DNA of 59,253 nucleotides, taken from NCBI GenBank assembly GCA_964503085.1, contig CAZCYQ010000016.1, forward strand, positions 1 through 59,253, written 5' to 3'. The notes beneath the pieces were generated by a model. That model ran no database searches. It saw only the letters and a list, made by a program, of their open reading frames with translations, and was not told where the DNA came from. The translations under genes were made by a program, and so were the position numbers. Source of the DNA: Bin80 sp964503085. GTDB lineage: Bacteria; Bacteroidota; Rhodothermia; Rhodothermales; Bin80. How positions within the stretch are numbered: the first letter of the stretch is position 1; the number at the start of each line of letters is the position of its first letter. Below are positions 17,629 through 27,245 of the stretch, piece by piece.

Positions 17629-17686
17629 CCTCTCATTCCGCAAGCCGTTCGCATTGCTCTTCATCAAACAGCGCTGCACCCCTGAG

Positions 17687-18640
17687 TTACACCCCGAGGT
17701 TACGCAGGTAACTTCGATTGCGTGCTGCGCTTAACCGTGGAGCCCCCATACCCGGCAGTACATCCTGTTCTACAACGATCCAACCTTGATAGTCCATCTC
17801 CCGGAGGCTATTGATAATACGGGAAAAATCCACACATCCCTGGCCCAACTCGCAAAAAAGACCCTTTCCGACAGCCTCAAAATAATCCCATCCCTGGAGT
17901 CGTGCTGCTTCTGCAACATTCGGTTCACAGTCCTTGAAATGCAAGTACCAGATACGGTCCGCATACTGATAGAATAACTCCTGAAAGTCAACACTCCGTC
18001 CCCCAGCTCCATACACATAATGTCCCGTATCCAGCACGAGTCCAATAAGTTGCGGATCTGTTTTCGAAAGGAGGTGATCAATCTCCTCCGGAGTCTCGAC
18101 AAAGCCTGCGCAGTGATGATGAAACACCGTTTTCAATCCTGTTTCTTCCCTCACTGCAGAAGCGACGAGATGTGCGCCATCTATGAAAACCTTCCACTGA
18201 TTTCGAGTCATCCCCTGCTCAGATGTGATACGGCCAGCGTGTTGCACCCGCTCGGGATTCGCAGCATTCTCGTCCGCCAAGACCAGGAAGGGCGGATCGG
18301 TTGGATCACCGGCAGCAGCTAATAGTTTGGCCGTGCGCACGGCTTTTTCGACACCTACATTATGCCTCTCCAAATCCGATAGTGCTACCGGCACAAATGC
18401 TCCGCGCAATGATAAATCCCATTGCCCCAACAATCGTTTGAGTGCTGTCGCTTCTACGGGCATATAGCCCCAATCTCCGAGTTCCGTACCTACGTAGCCC
18501 GTGTCCGCAAGCTCTTTGAGCATGACTGTACAGTCCACCTGTGCTCCTCCGAGGCCTTTGAATTCAAGTGTTCCCCACGAGCATGGCGCATTGGCAACTC
18601 GAATCGTTCTTGAACTATCTAGATCACTGGTGTTTATCAT
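17687..18640 (-). CDS. Sugar phosphate isomerase/epimerase-like TIM-barrel protein
   Basis: A 317-residue xylose-isomerase-like TIM barrel (AP endonuclease 2 fold). Visible landmarks are VANAPCSWGTLEF at strand 1, GTELGDWGY, FHHHCAGFVETPEEI, the metal-site LDTGHYVYG, YLHFKDC and the C-terminal VVEQDVLPG, giving the usual Glu/Asp/His/Glu divalent-metal set. Family members include inosose dehydratase IolE and hydroxypyruvate isomerase, but no other inositol genes are near, so the substrate is left open. Convergent with the heme operon. Confidence 0.8.
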   Translation of the reverse strand: MINTSDLDSSRTIRVANAPCSWGTLEFKGLGGAQVDCTVMLKELADTGYVGTELGDWGYMPVEATALKRLLGQWDLSLRGAFVPVALSDLERHNVGVEKAVRTAKLLAAAGDPTDPPFLVLADENAANPERVQHAGRITSEQGMTRNQWKVFIDGAHLVASAVREETGLKTVFHHHCAGFVETPEEIDHLLSKTDPQLIGLVLDTGHYVYGAGGRSVDFQELFYQYADRIWYLHFKDCEPNVAEAARLQGWDYFEAVGKGLFCELGQGCVDFSRIINSLREMDYQGWIVVEQDVLPGMGAPRLSAARNRSYLRNLGV

Positions 18641-18783
18641 CGATATGTGAAGTATTCAACAGGACTTGACCGGAGACTCTGAAAGTAATAGTGGCCGTCA
18701 ACAATCATTGATTGGGGATCTGGTATTCAACCAAAACATAAGCTTAAATCCCCTTCTAACTGGTCGAAGCTGACAAGATTCAA

Positions 18784-19899
18784 CTAATTCTCTGACGCCA
18801 CGCTAGTCGGAGGGATGAATCGGTAGCGGATGATAGTAGAGTTGCCGACCTCCCCGTCCGGCATAACTACACCATCCCCCACAAAGTAGAGGTATCCGTG
18901 TGAAGCCGTGTAAGGTGTTTCATGCAGTATCGTACTCACGGGATCAAACTGATTGCTGTTGCTGGCGATACTGAGACCCTCCACATGCCGTCCATTGTCT
19001 CCCTCTAAACGGTAAGATTCGTCAATCCCGGAAAACAGCATCATGCGAACATCTTCGTCCAGTGCATACAGTCCATTCAAAAGTGGAAAGGCATCAAATG
19101 CTTGCCGCCGTCTCTTTTGATTCCGAGTGTCTGGAATATCCCTGTCCCGTTTGACGAAAAACTCTGGACGGGCCTGGGTCGGAAGTGACTGGCTCGATAA
19201 GGATTTAGCATCCATGTCCTCGTGATGCTTGTAAAGCACACCGCCCTGAAAACAGTCCATGTTACGACCACGATAGCCCAGATAGCTTGAATTGAGTCGG
19301 GGAAATTCGGGAGGTGCATGCTCAATCGCCCGCTGGAAGACTAGATCCATTGTATAAACCTCAAACATCTGCTTCCGATCTGGACCACGCAGACTCAAGA
19401 AGGTGTACAATGAATCTCCCCAAGTACAGAATGACAGGATTGGTGAAGTCAGGTCTGGCCGGGCTGTGACACAGTTACCGGCCCTATCAAACACTACCAT
19501 AGCACCTTCCAATGTGTTCACCAGAATGGTGCCATTATCAGCAAACCGAGCAGCGTGCACAAAATGTCCGGTGTCATTTGGATGACACACATCTTTGTCA
19601 AAAGTTGATATGTGATGGCCAGAGGCCTCAAACAAGTGGACTAACCCAGAGGATATATCCATGATGAGCAAATTGCCCGATGCATCAGCATCAACAAACC
19701 AGATCTGTCCGACCAGAAGGGTTGGATCTAGAATCACTGTATCTGGTGGTGCAAATACTTCGACAAATGGTACCAGCTTCGACCGCTCAACGGCGCGCTC
19801 AGCTATAGGATTTGGATTGTAGCTACTGCCGGCGAGGAAAACAATCAGAAGGGCACACGCGAATCCACACCATCGCAGACGAAGGACAATAAAACTCAT
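18784..19899 (-). CDS. Exported six-bladed beta-propeller-like protein
   Basis: A 371-residue protein with an N-terminal hydrophobic signal (MSFIVLRLRWCGFACALLIV) and no clear lipobox. The body has propeller-type blades: WFVDADASGNLLIMDISSGLVHLFEASG, then a conserved CHP followed by ARFADNGTILV. The same succession occurs in the lipoprotein at 31724-32881, so the two are paralogues. Such proteins are common exported components of Bacteroidota with unknown ligands. A perfect 9-bp hairpin lies 58-92 bp upstream. Confidence 0.65.
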   Translation of the reverse strand: MSFIVLRLRWCGFACALLIVFLAGSSYNPNPIAERAVERSKLVPFVEVFAPPDTVILDPTLLVGQIWFVDADASGNLLIMDISSGLVHLFEASGHHISTFDKDVCHPNDTGHFVHAARFADNGTILVNTLEGAMVVFDRAGNCVTARPDLTSPILSFCTWGDSLYTFLSLRGPDRKQMFEVYTMDLVFQRAIEHAPPEFPRLNSSYLGYRGRNMDCFQGGVLYKHHEDMDAKSLSSQSLPTQARPEFFVKRDRDIPDTRNQKRRRQAFDAFPLLNGLYALDEDVRMMLFSGIDESYRLEGDNGRHVEGLSIASNSNQFDPVSTILHETPYTASHGYLYFVGDGVVMPDGEVGNSTIIRYRFIPPTSVASEN

Positions 19900-20266
19900 A
19901 GCATACCGCGGATGTTATGCCAAGGTCATTCAATCACACTCGTACGTGCGATAAGCGAGGATGGTCTGGAGTCTCTTAAAAAACCATCCTCAGAAGGTGA
20001 AGTGAAATGGCCCGGCCGCATGATATCGGGAATTTATCGTGAATATCTCGGATCGACGCCCTAAGGTCGCCGTCTTTCCCTCAAACATACCGAAAGATAT
20101 ATTTATAACTATACTTAAGCGTTTACAATAGTACCGGCTGAATACCTTGAGGATTATACACGAAGTTGTAGCTTACGTGAAGCTTCCCGGCAGCCGGAAG
20201 TAACCACAAAAAATATATACAATTTGTTTGCTCTCATTATTTGTAGCACCAGCATGCCAATAACCC
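19900..20266. other. Divergent intergenic region
   Basis: 367 bp between the divergent propeller gene and xth. Apart from the hairpin at 19957-19991 and an AT-rich tract around 20098-20130 that could hold promoter elements, nothing recognisable is seen. Confidence 0.4.
19957..19991. promoter_or_regulatory. Perfect 9-bp inverted repeat upstream of the propeller gene
   Basis: GAGGATGGT (19957-19965) and ACCATCCTC (19983-19991) form a perfect 9-bp stem with a 17-nt loop. On the minus strand the loop begins with a T-run (TTTTTAAG) and the hairpin lies in the probable 5' leader of the propeller gene. It could be a leader structure, an attenuator or a split operator. Confidence 0.35.
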
Positions 20267-21070
20267 ATGGCTAAACCCATCAAGCTCGTCACCTGGAACG
20301 TTAACTCCGTGCGCGCCCGGTTGGCTCGAATCCTTTCCTTCCTGGAACGGCATACCCCAGATATCCTCTGCCTGCAGGAAATTAAAGCCACACAGGGATC
20401 GTTCCCTTTTGCCACTCTTGAAGAGGCCGGATACAAATCCTTTATCTGTGGACAGCCCTCGTACAACGGCGTCGCAATCCTGGCCAAAAACACCGTCGCC
20501 AACATCCGTATGGGACTTGATAATGAAGCCCGGGTTATTGCGGGAAGCGTACACGACTTGCGTGTGGTTAACGTTTACGTGCCAAACGGAAAACGAATAG
20601 GCATGCCTAAGCACGCTTACAAGCTTCGCTGGCTCGACGAATTGAAGGGCTTTCTCGAAAGCGAGCGAGAGAAATATGAGGAGTTCATACTCACGGGAGA
20701 TTTCAACGTTGCTTTTAACGATTTGGATGTATCGCATCCAGATAACTGGAAAGACTCTGTCCTCTGCGATCCCGCTGCGCGCAAAAAACTGACCAATCTC
20801 ATGGAGGAATTCTCTCTGGCAGATATTCTGCGCAAGCACGCCCCCGGCCCCGGTGTGTACACATGGTGGGATTATCGAACGAGAGGATTTGAGTGGAACG
20901 ACGGCGTGCGCATAGACCACATCCTAGCAACCCCCCAACTGGCTGCCCTGAGTTCGAATTCGTGGGTGGATGTCGCAGAGCGTGATCGCGAACGCCCCTC
21001 AGATCACGCCCCAGTCCTGATGCGACTATTCCAACCGGCTCAGTGGGCCTCGAGCCAATTGGACCCATGA
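20267..21070 (+). CDS. xth: Exodeoxyribonuclease III
   Basis: AP endonuclease and 3'-5' exonuclease of base-excision repair. 267 residues, normal length. Catalytic landmarks of the EEP family are present: LVTWNVNSVRAR (Asn), CLQEIKA (metal-binding Glu), VNVYVPNG, LTGDFNVA (Asp/Asn), WWDYR, and RIDHILAT followed by PSDHAPV (Asp/His). Convergent with polA; the two coding regions overlap by 31 bp at their 3' ends, so both repair genes share a compact locus. Confidence 0.94.
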   Translation: MAKPIKLVTWNVNSVRARLARILSFLERHTPDILCLQEIKATQGSFPFATLEEAGYKSFICGQPSYNGVAILAKNTVANIRMGLDNEARVIAGSVHDLRVVNVYVPNGKRIGMPKHAYKLRWLDELKGFLESEREKYEEFILTGDFNVAFNDLDVSHPDNWKDSVLCDPAARKKLTNLMEEFSLADILRKHAPGPGVYTWWDYRTRGFEWNDGVRIDHILATPQLAALSSNSWVDVAERDRERPSDHAPVLMRLFQPAQWASSQLDP

Positions 21071-23778
21071 CCCAAGTTGACCTCAATAGGAACGCTGAGT
21101 TCCATAGCCTGGGTCATGCACTCCTTCACTATTGTCTTCGTATCTGCCAACTCCTGCTCCGGCACCTCAAATACAAGCTCATCGTGAACCTGTAGGATTG
21201 CCCGGGATTGCATCCCGGCGTGCCGCAGCTCCCGATCTATTGCGATTGCCGCCAACTTGATCATATCGGCCTGGGTCCCCTGTATCGGCATATTGACAGC
21301 AATACGCTCCGCTGCGGCACGTACCGCGCTGTTACGCGCTTTTAAGGCAGGCAGGTAACGACGTCGCCCCATAAGCGTAGTGGAGAATCCCCGTTCTCTG
21401 GCACTTTCAACCTGCGTCAGGATAAACTGCCAAATCCCCGGAAAAGACTCGCGATGTGCTTTCATCAATTCTTGTGCCTCTCTGTGCGTGCACCTTAATC
21501 CACGCGCCAGGCCGGAAGCTGAGAGCCCATATGGTATTCCATAATTGACCGCCTTGGCTTTGTTACGCTGTTCCCGCGTAATGTCCGCTGCATCCACATG
21601 ATAGATGAGTGCCGCAGTTTCAGTGTGAGGATCCCGACCAGTCATAAAAAAAGTCTGCAATCCCTGATCCCCACTCATGTGAGCAAGAATTCTGAGTTCA
21701 ATCTGCGAGTAGTCTGCAGAAAGGATATACCACGCCTCGGGGGCAACGAACGCACTACGCAGTTCACGGCCAGTGGCATCACGAACAGGAATGTTCTGCA
21801 GCCCGGGATCTGACGAGGACAGTCGGCCGGTAGCTGCCGAAGTCTGATTGAATACCGTGTGGATACGCCCCGTCTGAGGTACGGCCATGCGTACCAGATT
21901 ATCTACATACGTACCCTTCAGCTTGGCGGCTTTTCGCCAGTCCATTATGAGTGCTGGCACCTTGTGCTCAGATGCCAGCTCCAGGAGAACTTCTTCTCTC
22001 GTAGAAGGCTTGCCGGAAGGTGTTTTTCTTTTTACCGGCAACCCCAATTTATCTTTGTCAAAAAGGATCTCGCCGACCTGCTTTGAGGAGGCAATGTTGA
22101 ATTGTTCCCCGGCCTCCTCATAAATCTCAGCAGCATACCGGTCCAGATCATTCTGTATGCGTGGTCCCAGTTCTTCTAGTACCGCCTGATCCAGTTTCAC
22201 GCCAGTGGCTTCCATATCAGACAACACATACACGAGCGGAAACTCAATATCGTTGGCTACATCAAGCAGGCTCGCCTCGTCGAGCTTTGTACTTAGTTTC
22301 CCTCGCATTTCAAGCGGGCATGCCGCCCGCTCACAAGCCAGGATTTTGAGCGCTTCTGGATCCACATCACGCGGATACTTTTTCGAGCGCCCGGTGCCCA
22401 AAATGCTGTCTATCCCGACCGGCTCGTAGCTCAACTGCTGTTTCACAACAGTATTGAACCGATGATTCTGATCTGGGGCGAGCAAATAATGCGCGACTTG
22501 GGTATCGAAGATCTTGCCACGGACTGGTACCAGAAGTAATCTGAGTCGAACTAGAAGGGGTTTAAGGTCATGACCAATTTTCTCAACTTTCATGTTGGAC
22601 AAAATTGGTGCAAGAATACGAACAACCTCGGGTGGCGGTGTGCCATCGGGCAGTGGAAGCGGTATATACACTGCACTTCTGGAAGCCCAGGAAAGCGCCA
22701 ACCCTATCCAGTCCGCACGTACCGGGGAGCCCGGCGTCATGATACTGGCTAAACCCAAGCGCCGGGTTTCCTTCAATGACTTCTCGACGGCCTTCAATTC
22801 ATCTAGCGTCCCGATTACTCTGTAATTTGCCCGGGCAGCATTGTACTGGCTGTACGCACTATCTGCCGCAACCTCCTCGGTTTCAAACAACTCTGATCCC
22901 GCTGTGAGACGCCGAATCAACGTGTCAAATTCGTAGCGACGGAACAGCGAAAGCGCCTCCGTATCTCTGGGGGAACCACAACGACAGGCCTCCCAGTCCA
23001 ACTTCACATCTACATCTGTCCGGATCGTGACCAAATCCTTACTAAGCCGCACCATATCCGGGTTCTCCGTCAGTCCAGTGCGCCAACGCTTATATTTGTA
23101 CTCGCTCGCTTTTGCCAGAATATTCTCCACGGTCTGGTCCAGCTGTACGAGCTTGGCCGCTCCTTTTTCACCGATACCACGTGCACCGGGCACATTGTCG
23201 CTGCTGTCGCCCATCAGCGCCAACATGTCGATAAAGTTTTTGGGAGCAATCTGGTATTTCTCACGGAATACTGCCTCTGTCAGGCGCTGGAACCCTGCAC
23301 CGCTGCGCGGCCGCAACATTTCTACACGAGGTGAGAGCAATTGCTGAAAATCCTTGTCTGGGGACACAATTACCGCATGAGCCCCTGCCTCGTCGGCCTG
23401 ACGGGCCAATGTACCGATCACATCATCAGCCTCAAACATATCAGCTTCCAGAGCCGGGATTGAGAATGCTCGCGCGAGTGCCTTGATGCGTGGCAAATTT
23501 TCCAGTAATGCGTCCGGTGGATCATCACGATTGGCCTTGTACTCGACATAAAGATCATTCCTGAAGGTCTTGCCGGGCCCGTCAAACACTATTGCTGCAT
23601 GCTTGAGTCCTGCCTCTTCAATCAAGTTAATCAGCGTAGTAGTAAAGCCATACAACGCGCTCGTGTTTTCGCCCCTCGAGTTTATTCGCGGACGACTCAG
23701 GAACGAGAAGTGCGCTCTGTACGCGAGCGCCATTGCATCCAACAGAAAAATTTTACGTCTTTGACCACCCTGCTCCAT
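21040..23778 (-). CDS. polA: DNA polymerase I
   Basis: 912 residues: N-terminal 5' nuclease (FLLDAMALAYRAHF, EADDVIGTLA, MGDSSDNVPGARGIG), a 3'-5' exonuclease-like middle and a family A polymerase (motif A SADYSQIELRILA, motif B with KAVNYGIPYG, motif C LQVHDELVFEV). The middle domain has lost the catalytic acids: exo I reads RLGLASIMTP instead of FDTET, exo II reads GHDLKPL without the Asp, exo III reads LACERAACP. Proofreading is therefore predicted absent, as in Taq. In motif B, Tyr746 occupies the position of E. coli Phe762. Roles: Okazaki processing and repair synthesis. Next to xth and ligA. Confidence 0.95.
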   Translation of the reverse strand: MEQGGQRRKIFLLDAMALAYRAHFSFLSRPRINSRGENTSALYGFTTTLINLIEEAGLKHAAIVFDGPGKTFRNDLYVEYKANRDDPPDALLENLPRIKALARAFSIPALEADMFEADDVIGTLARQADEAGAHAVIVSPDKDFQQLLSPRVEMLRPRSGAGFQRLTEAVFREKYQIAPKNFIDMLALMGDSSDNVPGARGIGEKGAAKLVQLDQTVENILAKASEYKYKRWRTGLTENPDMVRLSKDLVTIRTDVDVKLDWEACRCGSPRDTEALSLFRRYEFDTLIRRLTAGSELFETEEVAADSAYSQYNAARANYRVIGTLDELKAVEKSLKETRRLGLASIMTPGSPVRADWIGLALSWASRSAVYIPLPLPDGTPPPEVVRILAPILSNMKVEKIGHDLKPLLVRLRLLLVPVRGKIFDTQVAHYLLAPDQNHRFNTVVKQQLSYEPVGIDSILGTGRSKKYPRDVDPEALKILACERAACPLEMRGKLSTKLDEASLLDVANDIEFPLVYVLSDMEATGVKLDQAVLEELGPRIQNDLDRYAAEIYEEAGEQFNIASSKQVGEILFDKDKLGLPVKRKTPSGKPSTREEVLLELASEHKVPALIMDWRKAAKLKGTYVDNLVRMAVPQTGRIHTVFNQTSAATGRLSSSDPGLQNIPVRDATGRELRSAFVAPEAWYILSADYSQIELRILAHMSGDQGLQTFFMTGRDPHTETAALIYHVDAADITREQRNKAKAVNYGIPYGLSASGLARGLRCTHREAQELMKAHRESFPGIWQFILTQVESARERGFSTTLMGRRRYLPALKARNSAVRAAAERIAVNMPIQGTQADMIKLAAIAIDRELRHAGMQSRAILQVHDELVFEVPEQELADTKTIVKECMTQAMELSVPIEVNLGHGSNWLEAH

Positions 23779-23796
23779 TATGCCCTAACAATCCGT

Positions 23797-25992
23797 TCAG
23801 TCGGAATTTAACAGTTTTTCCCATTCTGCCATACCCAAAACCGTAACACCTAGCTTCCGCGCCTTGGTCAGCTTGCTGCCAGCTTTCTCCCCGGCCAAAA
23901 GGTAATCTGTCTTACTGCTAACGCTGCCTGTAACCTTTCCACCGTTGGCCTCAATCCGGGCCCTTGCCTGAGAACGTGTAAATCCTTCCAAAGTACCGGT
24001 AATTACAAAGGTTTCGCCTTGCAGTAGCTGGGAATTCGAGCGCGATGACTGACGTTCAAACGACACTCCCGCATCCCGTAACTTAATAATCAACTCCCGA
24101 TTTGCATCCTCTTTGAACCAGCCAAAAAGTTCTTCAACCATAGTAGGACCTATTCCATCCAGCTCCAAAAGTGGTTTCATGGTAGTGAGCAGCTCACCAA
24201 GCGAGGTTGTCAACTTTTCGTCTTCCGTGCTCAAATTCTTCAAAGTGGCGACAACTGGATCTTTGAGATGCACCTTGTGCAAAAGAAGCGTGGAGAGCGG
24301 AGTATGCTCCTCTAATAAGCTAGCCGCCTCCGAATCAATACTGAGAATTTTTTCGGCTATTGCCATCAATTCTTCAATCGAAAACCGACTGAGTAATAAT
24401 CGTGCCGTAACTGCTCCAACACCATTTATTCCAAGCGCAGCTAATAGCTTCTCAGGAGAACGATTGCGGGCCCGGTCTATTGATGCCAAGAGTTCCACTG
24501 CCTTCTTTTCTGCAAATCCCTCCAACTTTAAAAGCTCTTCCTTCTCAAGTGTGTACAGATCGGCTTCATCCTTTATCAAACCCGATGTTATCAGCGCGTG
24601 CACGGTACTCGAACCCAAGCCTTCAATATCCAACCCCTCTTTGGAAGCGAAAAACATAACTCTCCGCAGGACCCGTTCCGAACATTGGGGATTGAGGCAA
24701 AAAAGATCTACGCCATCCTTCTTTCTGGTCAATAAGTCATCACAGACCGGACATTGCGCCGGGGGGACAATCGGGGTCTCGTCACCGGAACGGAGCTCAA
24801 CCAAGGGGCCAACTACGTAAGGGATTACATCGCCCGATCTTTTGATCGTAATGGTGTCTCCTGTGCGGAGATCTAACTGCTCTATCTGGTCGTAATTATG
24901 CAATGTCGCATGAGAGACGGTCACCCCTCCGACAAATACCGGCTTAAGATGTGCAGTAGGTGTAATGCGCCCTGTACGCCCAATTTGAGGCTCTACATGC
25001 TCAAGTACGGTAGCCGCTTCCTTTGAGGGAAACTTGAAAGCAATGGATCCGCGGGGATCTTTACCAACCACACCAAGCCGCTCTGCTTGCGCATTGTCCG
25101 CAATCTTAATTACCACGCCGTCAATCTCAAAAGGAAGTGTGTCCCTGATGTCCGCCCACCAGTTCACGCGTGCCACCACTTCGTCCAGCGTAGACAGCAA
25201 CTGTACGTCGGGGGGAATCATGAAACCGGCGCTTTGCAACCAATCCAAGCGCTCAAAGCGATCCGCAGGCACAAATTCATCCGGGAACATTACATCGTAC
25301 GCGTAGGCTGTCAGGTCACGTTTGGCCGTAAGTCGCGCATCCTTTTGTTTGAGCGACCCTGACGCTGTATTGCGCGCGTTTATATATGCAGGTTCCCCAT
25401 CCTCTACACGCTCCCGATTCAGCGCTGCAAACGCTTCTTTTGTGAATAGGACTTCACATCGTACTACAAGCACCTCCGGGGGCGTCGGTCCGTTCTCCAC
25501 TGGAATTCGCAAGGGTACAGTCCCAATGGTTCGTGCATTGGCTGTAACGAGGTCGCCAACTTCACCGTTGCCTCGCGTGGCGGCCTGAGCAAGCACACCA
25601 TTCTCGTAGCGCAACACCAGCGTCAGCCCATCAAATTTGGGCTCCACGACGTATGTAAACACCGAACCCTGAACCAACTTATGATTACGTGCCTCCCAAG
25701 CTTGCAGGTCTTTCCCACTAAAAGCGTTAGCTAGGCTGAGTACAGGACGCACGTGAGGTGTTTTTGCATAGTCCGAAGCTAGGTCGCTGCCAACGCGCAG
25801 TGTGGGGGAATCTGGCGTGATAAGCTCTGGATGCTTCTCCTCCAGAGCAGACAGCTCTTGAAAAAGCGCGTCATACTCCGCATCCGTTATGGTAGGGCTT
25901 GCAAGTACGTAGTATTGGTGTGAATACCGGTTAAGGTGCGCACGTAACTCGGAAGCACGGTCTCTTATGCTGGTGTCCATGTGGCTGGCCAT
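23797..25992 (-). CDS. ligA: NAD-dependent DNA ligase
   Basis: Seals nicks using NAD+. 731 residues (727 from the ATG at 25980). Seen: Ia domain SHQYYVLASPTITDAEYD, adenylation lysine in VEPKFDGLTL (KFDG instead of the usual KLDG), Zn finger CPVC...CLNPQC, four helix-hairpin-helix motifs and a C-terminal BRCT domain (GETFVITGTLEGF to the end). The family is usually about 670 residues; the extra length is an insertion of roughly 55-60 residues within the helix-hairpin-helix domain, between EELMAIAEKI and LDGIGPTMVEEL. It lies 18 bp upstream of polA on the same strand. Confidence 0.95.
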   Translation of the reverse strand: MASHMDTSIRDRASELRAHLNRYSHQYYVLASPTITDAEYDALFQELSALEEKHPELITPDSPTLRVGSDLASDYAKTPHVRPVLSLANAFSGKDLQAWEARNHKLVQGSVFTYVVEPKFDGLTLVLRYENGVLAQAATRGNGEVGDLVTANARTIGTVPLRIPVENGPTPPEVLVVRCEVLFTKEAFAALNRERVEDGEPAYINARNTASGSLKQKDARLTAKRDLTAYAYDVMFPDEFVPADRFERLDWLQSAGFMIPPDVQLLSTLDEVVARVNWWADIRDTLPFEIDGVVIKIADNAQAERLGVVGKDPRGSIAFKFPSKEAATVLEHVEPQIGRTGRITPTAHLKPVFVGGVTVSHATLHNYDQIEQLDLRTGDTITIKRSGDVIPYVVGPLVELRSGDETPIVPPAQCPVCDDLLTRKKDGVDLFCLNPQCSERVLRRVMFFASKEGLDIEGLGSSTVHALITSGLIKDEADLYTLEKEELLKLEGFAEKKAVELLASIDRARNRSPEKLLAALGINGVGAVTARLLLSRFSIEELMAIAEKILSIDSEAASLLEEHTPLSTLLLHKVHLKDPVVATLKNLSTEDEKLTTSLGELLTTMKPLLELDGIGPTMVEELFGWFKEDANRELIIKLRDAGVSFERQSSRSNSQLLQGETFVITGTLEGFTRSQARARIEANGGKVTGSVSSKTDYLLAGEKAGSKLTKARKLGVTVLGMAEWEKLLNSD

Positions 25993-26013
25993 CTACACCA
26001 AGCACTACGATAC

Positions 26014-26421
26014 CTATCGCCAAGCTCCCAAAAGCCCGGCCATAGCCAAGAAAACAATCAGGTTCTGCGCCTGATTCAGCACAAAAACCCCCATACTTTT
26101 ATCCTCCCAGGCAACACTCTGCCAGCCGAGAGGCAGCGAAAAACCCACCCAAGCTGCAAAGCCAACCGTCAAACCGCCCGTAAATGTGCCCATATCCATG
26201 AGCGTAATAAGCATTGATAAGACGTATGCCGTTAGTACTGAGCCCACTATTGACCCTCCGTAAGATTTGGCTGGATTGAGGGTCTCTTTGATCTTTTCCT
26301 CGGTCAAGTTCATCATCCGCATCCACATTTTACCAAAGAGTGGACCATACCACAGTGACCCTATGACCATCGGGAGAATAATTGCTACTACGAATGCGAA
26401 CCAGTTTTCGGGCATATGCAT
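26014..26421 (-). CDS. DUF1761 membrane protein
   Basis: A 135-residue integral membrane protein. The N-terminal NWFAFVVAIILPMVIGSLWYGPLFGK, with the conserved WYGP, is typical of DUF1761; three further hydrophobic segments follow. Function of the family is unknown. Start at M1 or M3 cannot be distinguished. It ends 21 bp upstream of ligA on the same strand. Confidence 0.8.
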   Translation of the reverse strand: MHMPENWFAFVVAIILPMVIGSLWYGPLFGKMWMRMMNLTEEKIKETLNPAKSYGGSIVGSVLTAYVLSMLITLMDMGTFTGGLTVGFAAWVGFSLPLGWQSVAWEDKSMGVFVLNQAQNLIVFLAMAGLLGAWR

Positions 26422-26521
26422 CTTGAAATGAATGATTTTGCGAATCAGTTATGTGTATCCAACCGAGTCGGTTGACCCAATGCCACAACACAGGTAGCGA
26501 GTCATCAGAATAGTGTAAAAT

Positions 26522-26902
26522 TCACTGTGAATCAACAGCACTCCATATGGCACAGGCAGCTCCAGAAGGGTCACGAATAACGGCGTAACTTTGGCCGGGA
26601 GCAAATGTTTTTGCCGGTGAGATCAACACTCCACCCCGATCCAGACAGTGTTGAATACTCTCTTCTATGGATTTTACTCGAAAATAAGGGAGCCAGACCG
26701 GTGGCAATTTGGCATTAACGCCGCGAGCATGACAAATTCCGGCCTGCGCTTCACCGCCCACACCCATCGCATAGTCTTCGTACCCGCCCATTTCGACGGA
26801 TTCTGATTCCCATCCGATAACCGCAGCATAAAAATCGCGAAGTGTCTCCGCATCATCAACCGTGATATCCACCCACAAAGGTGGTTGCTCGTTCTCTTTC
26901 AT
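26522..26902 (-). CDS. VOC family protein (glyoxalase/bleomycin-resistance fold)
   Basis: A 126-residue protein with two beta-alpha-beta-beta-beta modules of the vicinal oxygen chelate fold: WVDITVDDAETLRDFYAAVIGWE in the first and YFRVKSIEESIQHCLDRGG, then YAVIRDPSGAACAIW, in the second. The family ranges from glyoxalase I to antibiotic-binding proteins. Metal ligands cannot be assigned with confidence, so no substrate is proposed. Confidence 0.82.
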   Translation of the reverse strand: MKENEQPPLWVDITVDDAETLRDFYAAVIGWESESVEMGGYEDYAMGVGGEAQAGICHARGVNAKLPPVWLPYFRVKSIEESIQHCLDRGGVLISPAKTFAPGQSYAVIRDPSGAACAIWSAVDSQ

Positions 26903-27245
26903 TGTGTTATTCTGTGGGGTACTTGGCGGCTAGGTACGGTGGGCTATCCAATTTGTTTGTATCTCGAAAAGCTCACCTCCCGACGAGTCTATATCAAGTA
27001 TGGAGGGACGCTTGCCTGGTGGCATCAGCTATCTTGACTTGCACCTTGTCAAGTAATTTTGACGTCATTTTGGAGTGCTCACGTTCGTATGCAACCGCCA
27101 GATACACCGAATGCAGTAATTCTTTGGTCATGGGGAAATTGTGGGGAATAAAGGGTTAATTCTTGTTTGCAATTTGTTGGCTTGAAATGCATATATCTCA
27201 ATATTCTTGCATAAAATTGGGTTGCTGTTTCTATCATCCAATTAC
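26903..27245. other. Intergenic region with a short inverted repeat
   Basis: About 340 bp with no supported gene. Contains CTTGAC (27033-27038) and GTCAAG (27048-27053), a 6-bp inverted repeat with a 9-nt spacer followed by TAATTTT, which could be a small operator or a weak terminator. Confidence 0.35.
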
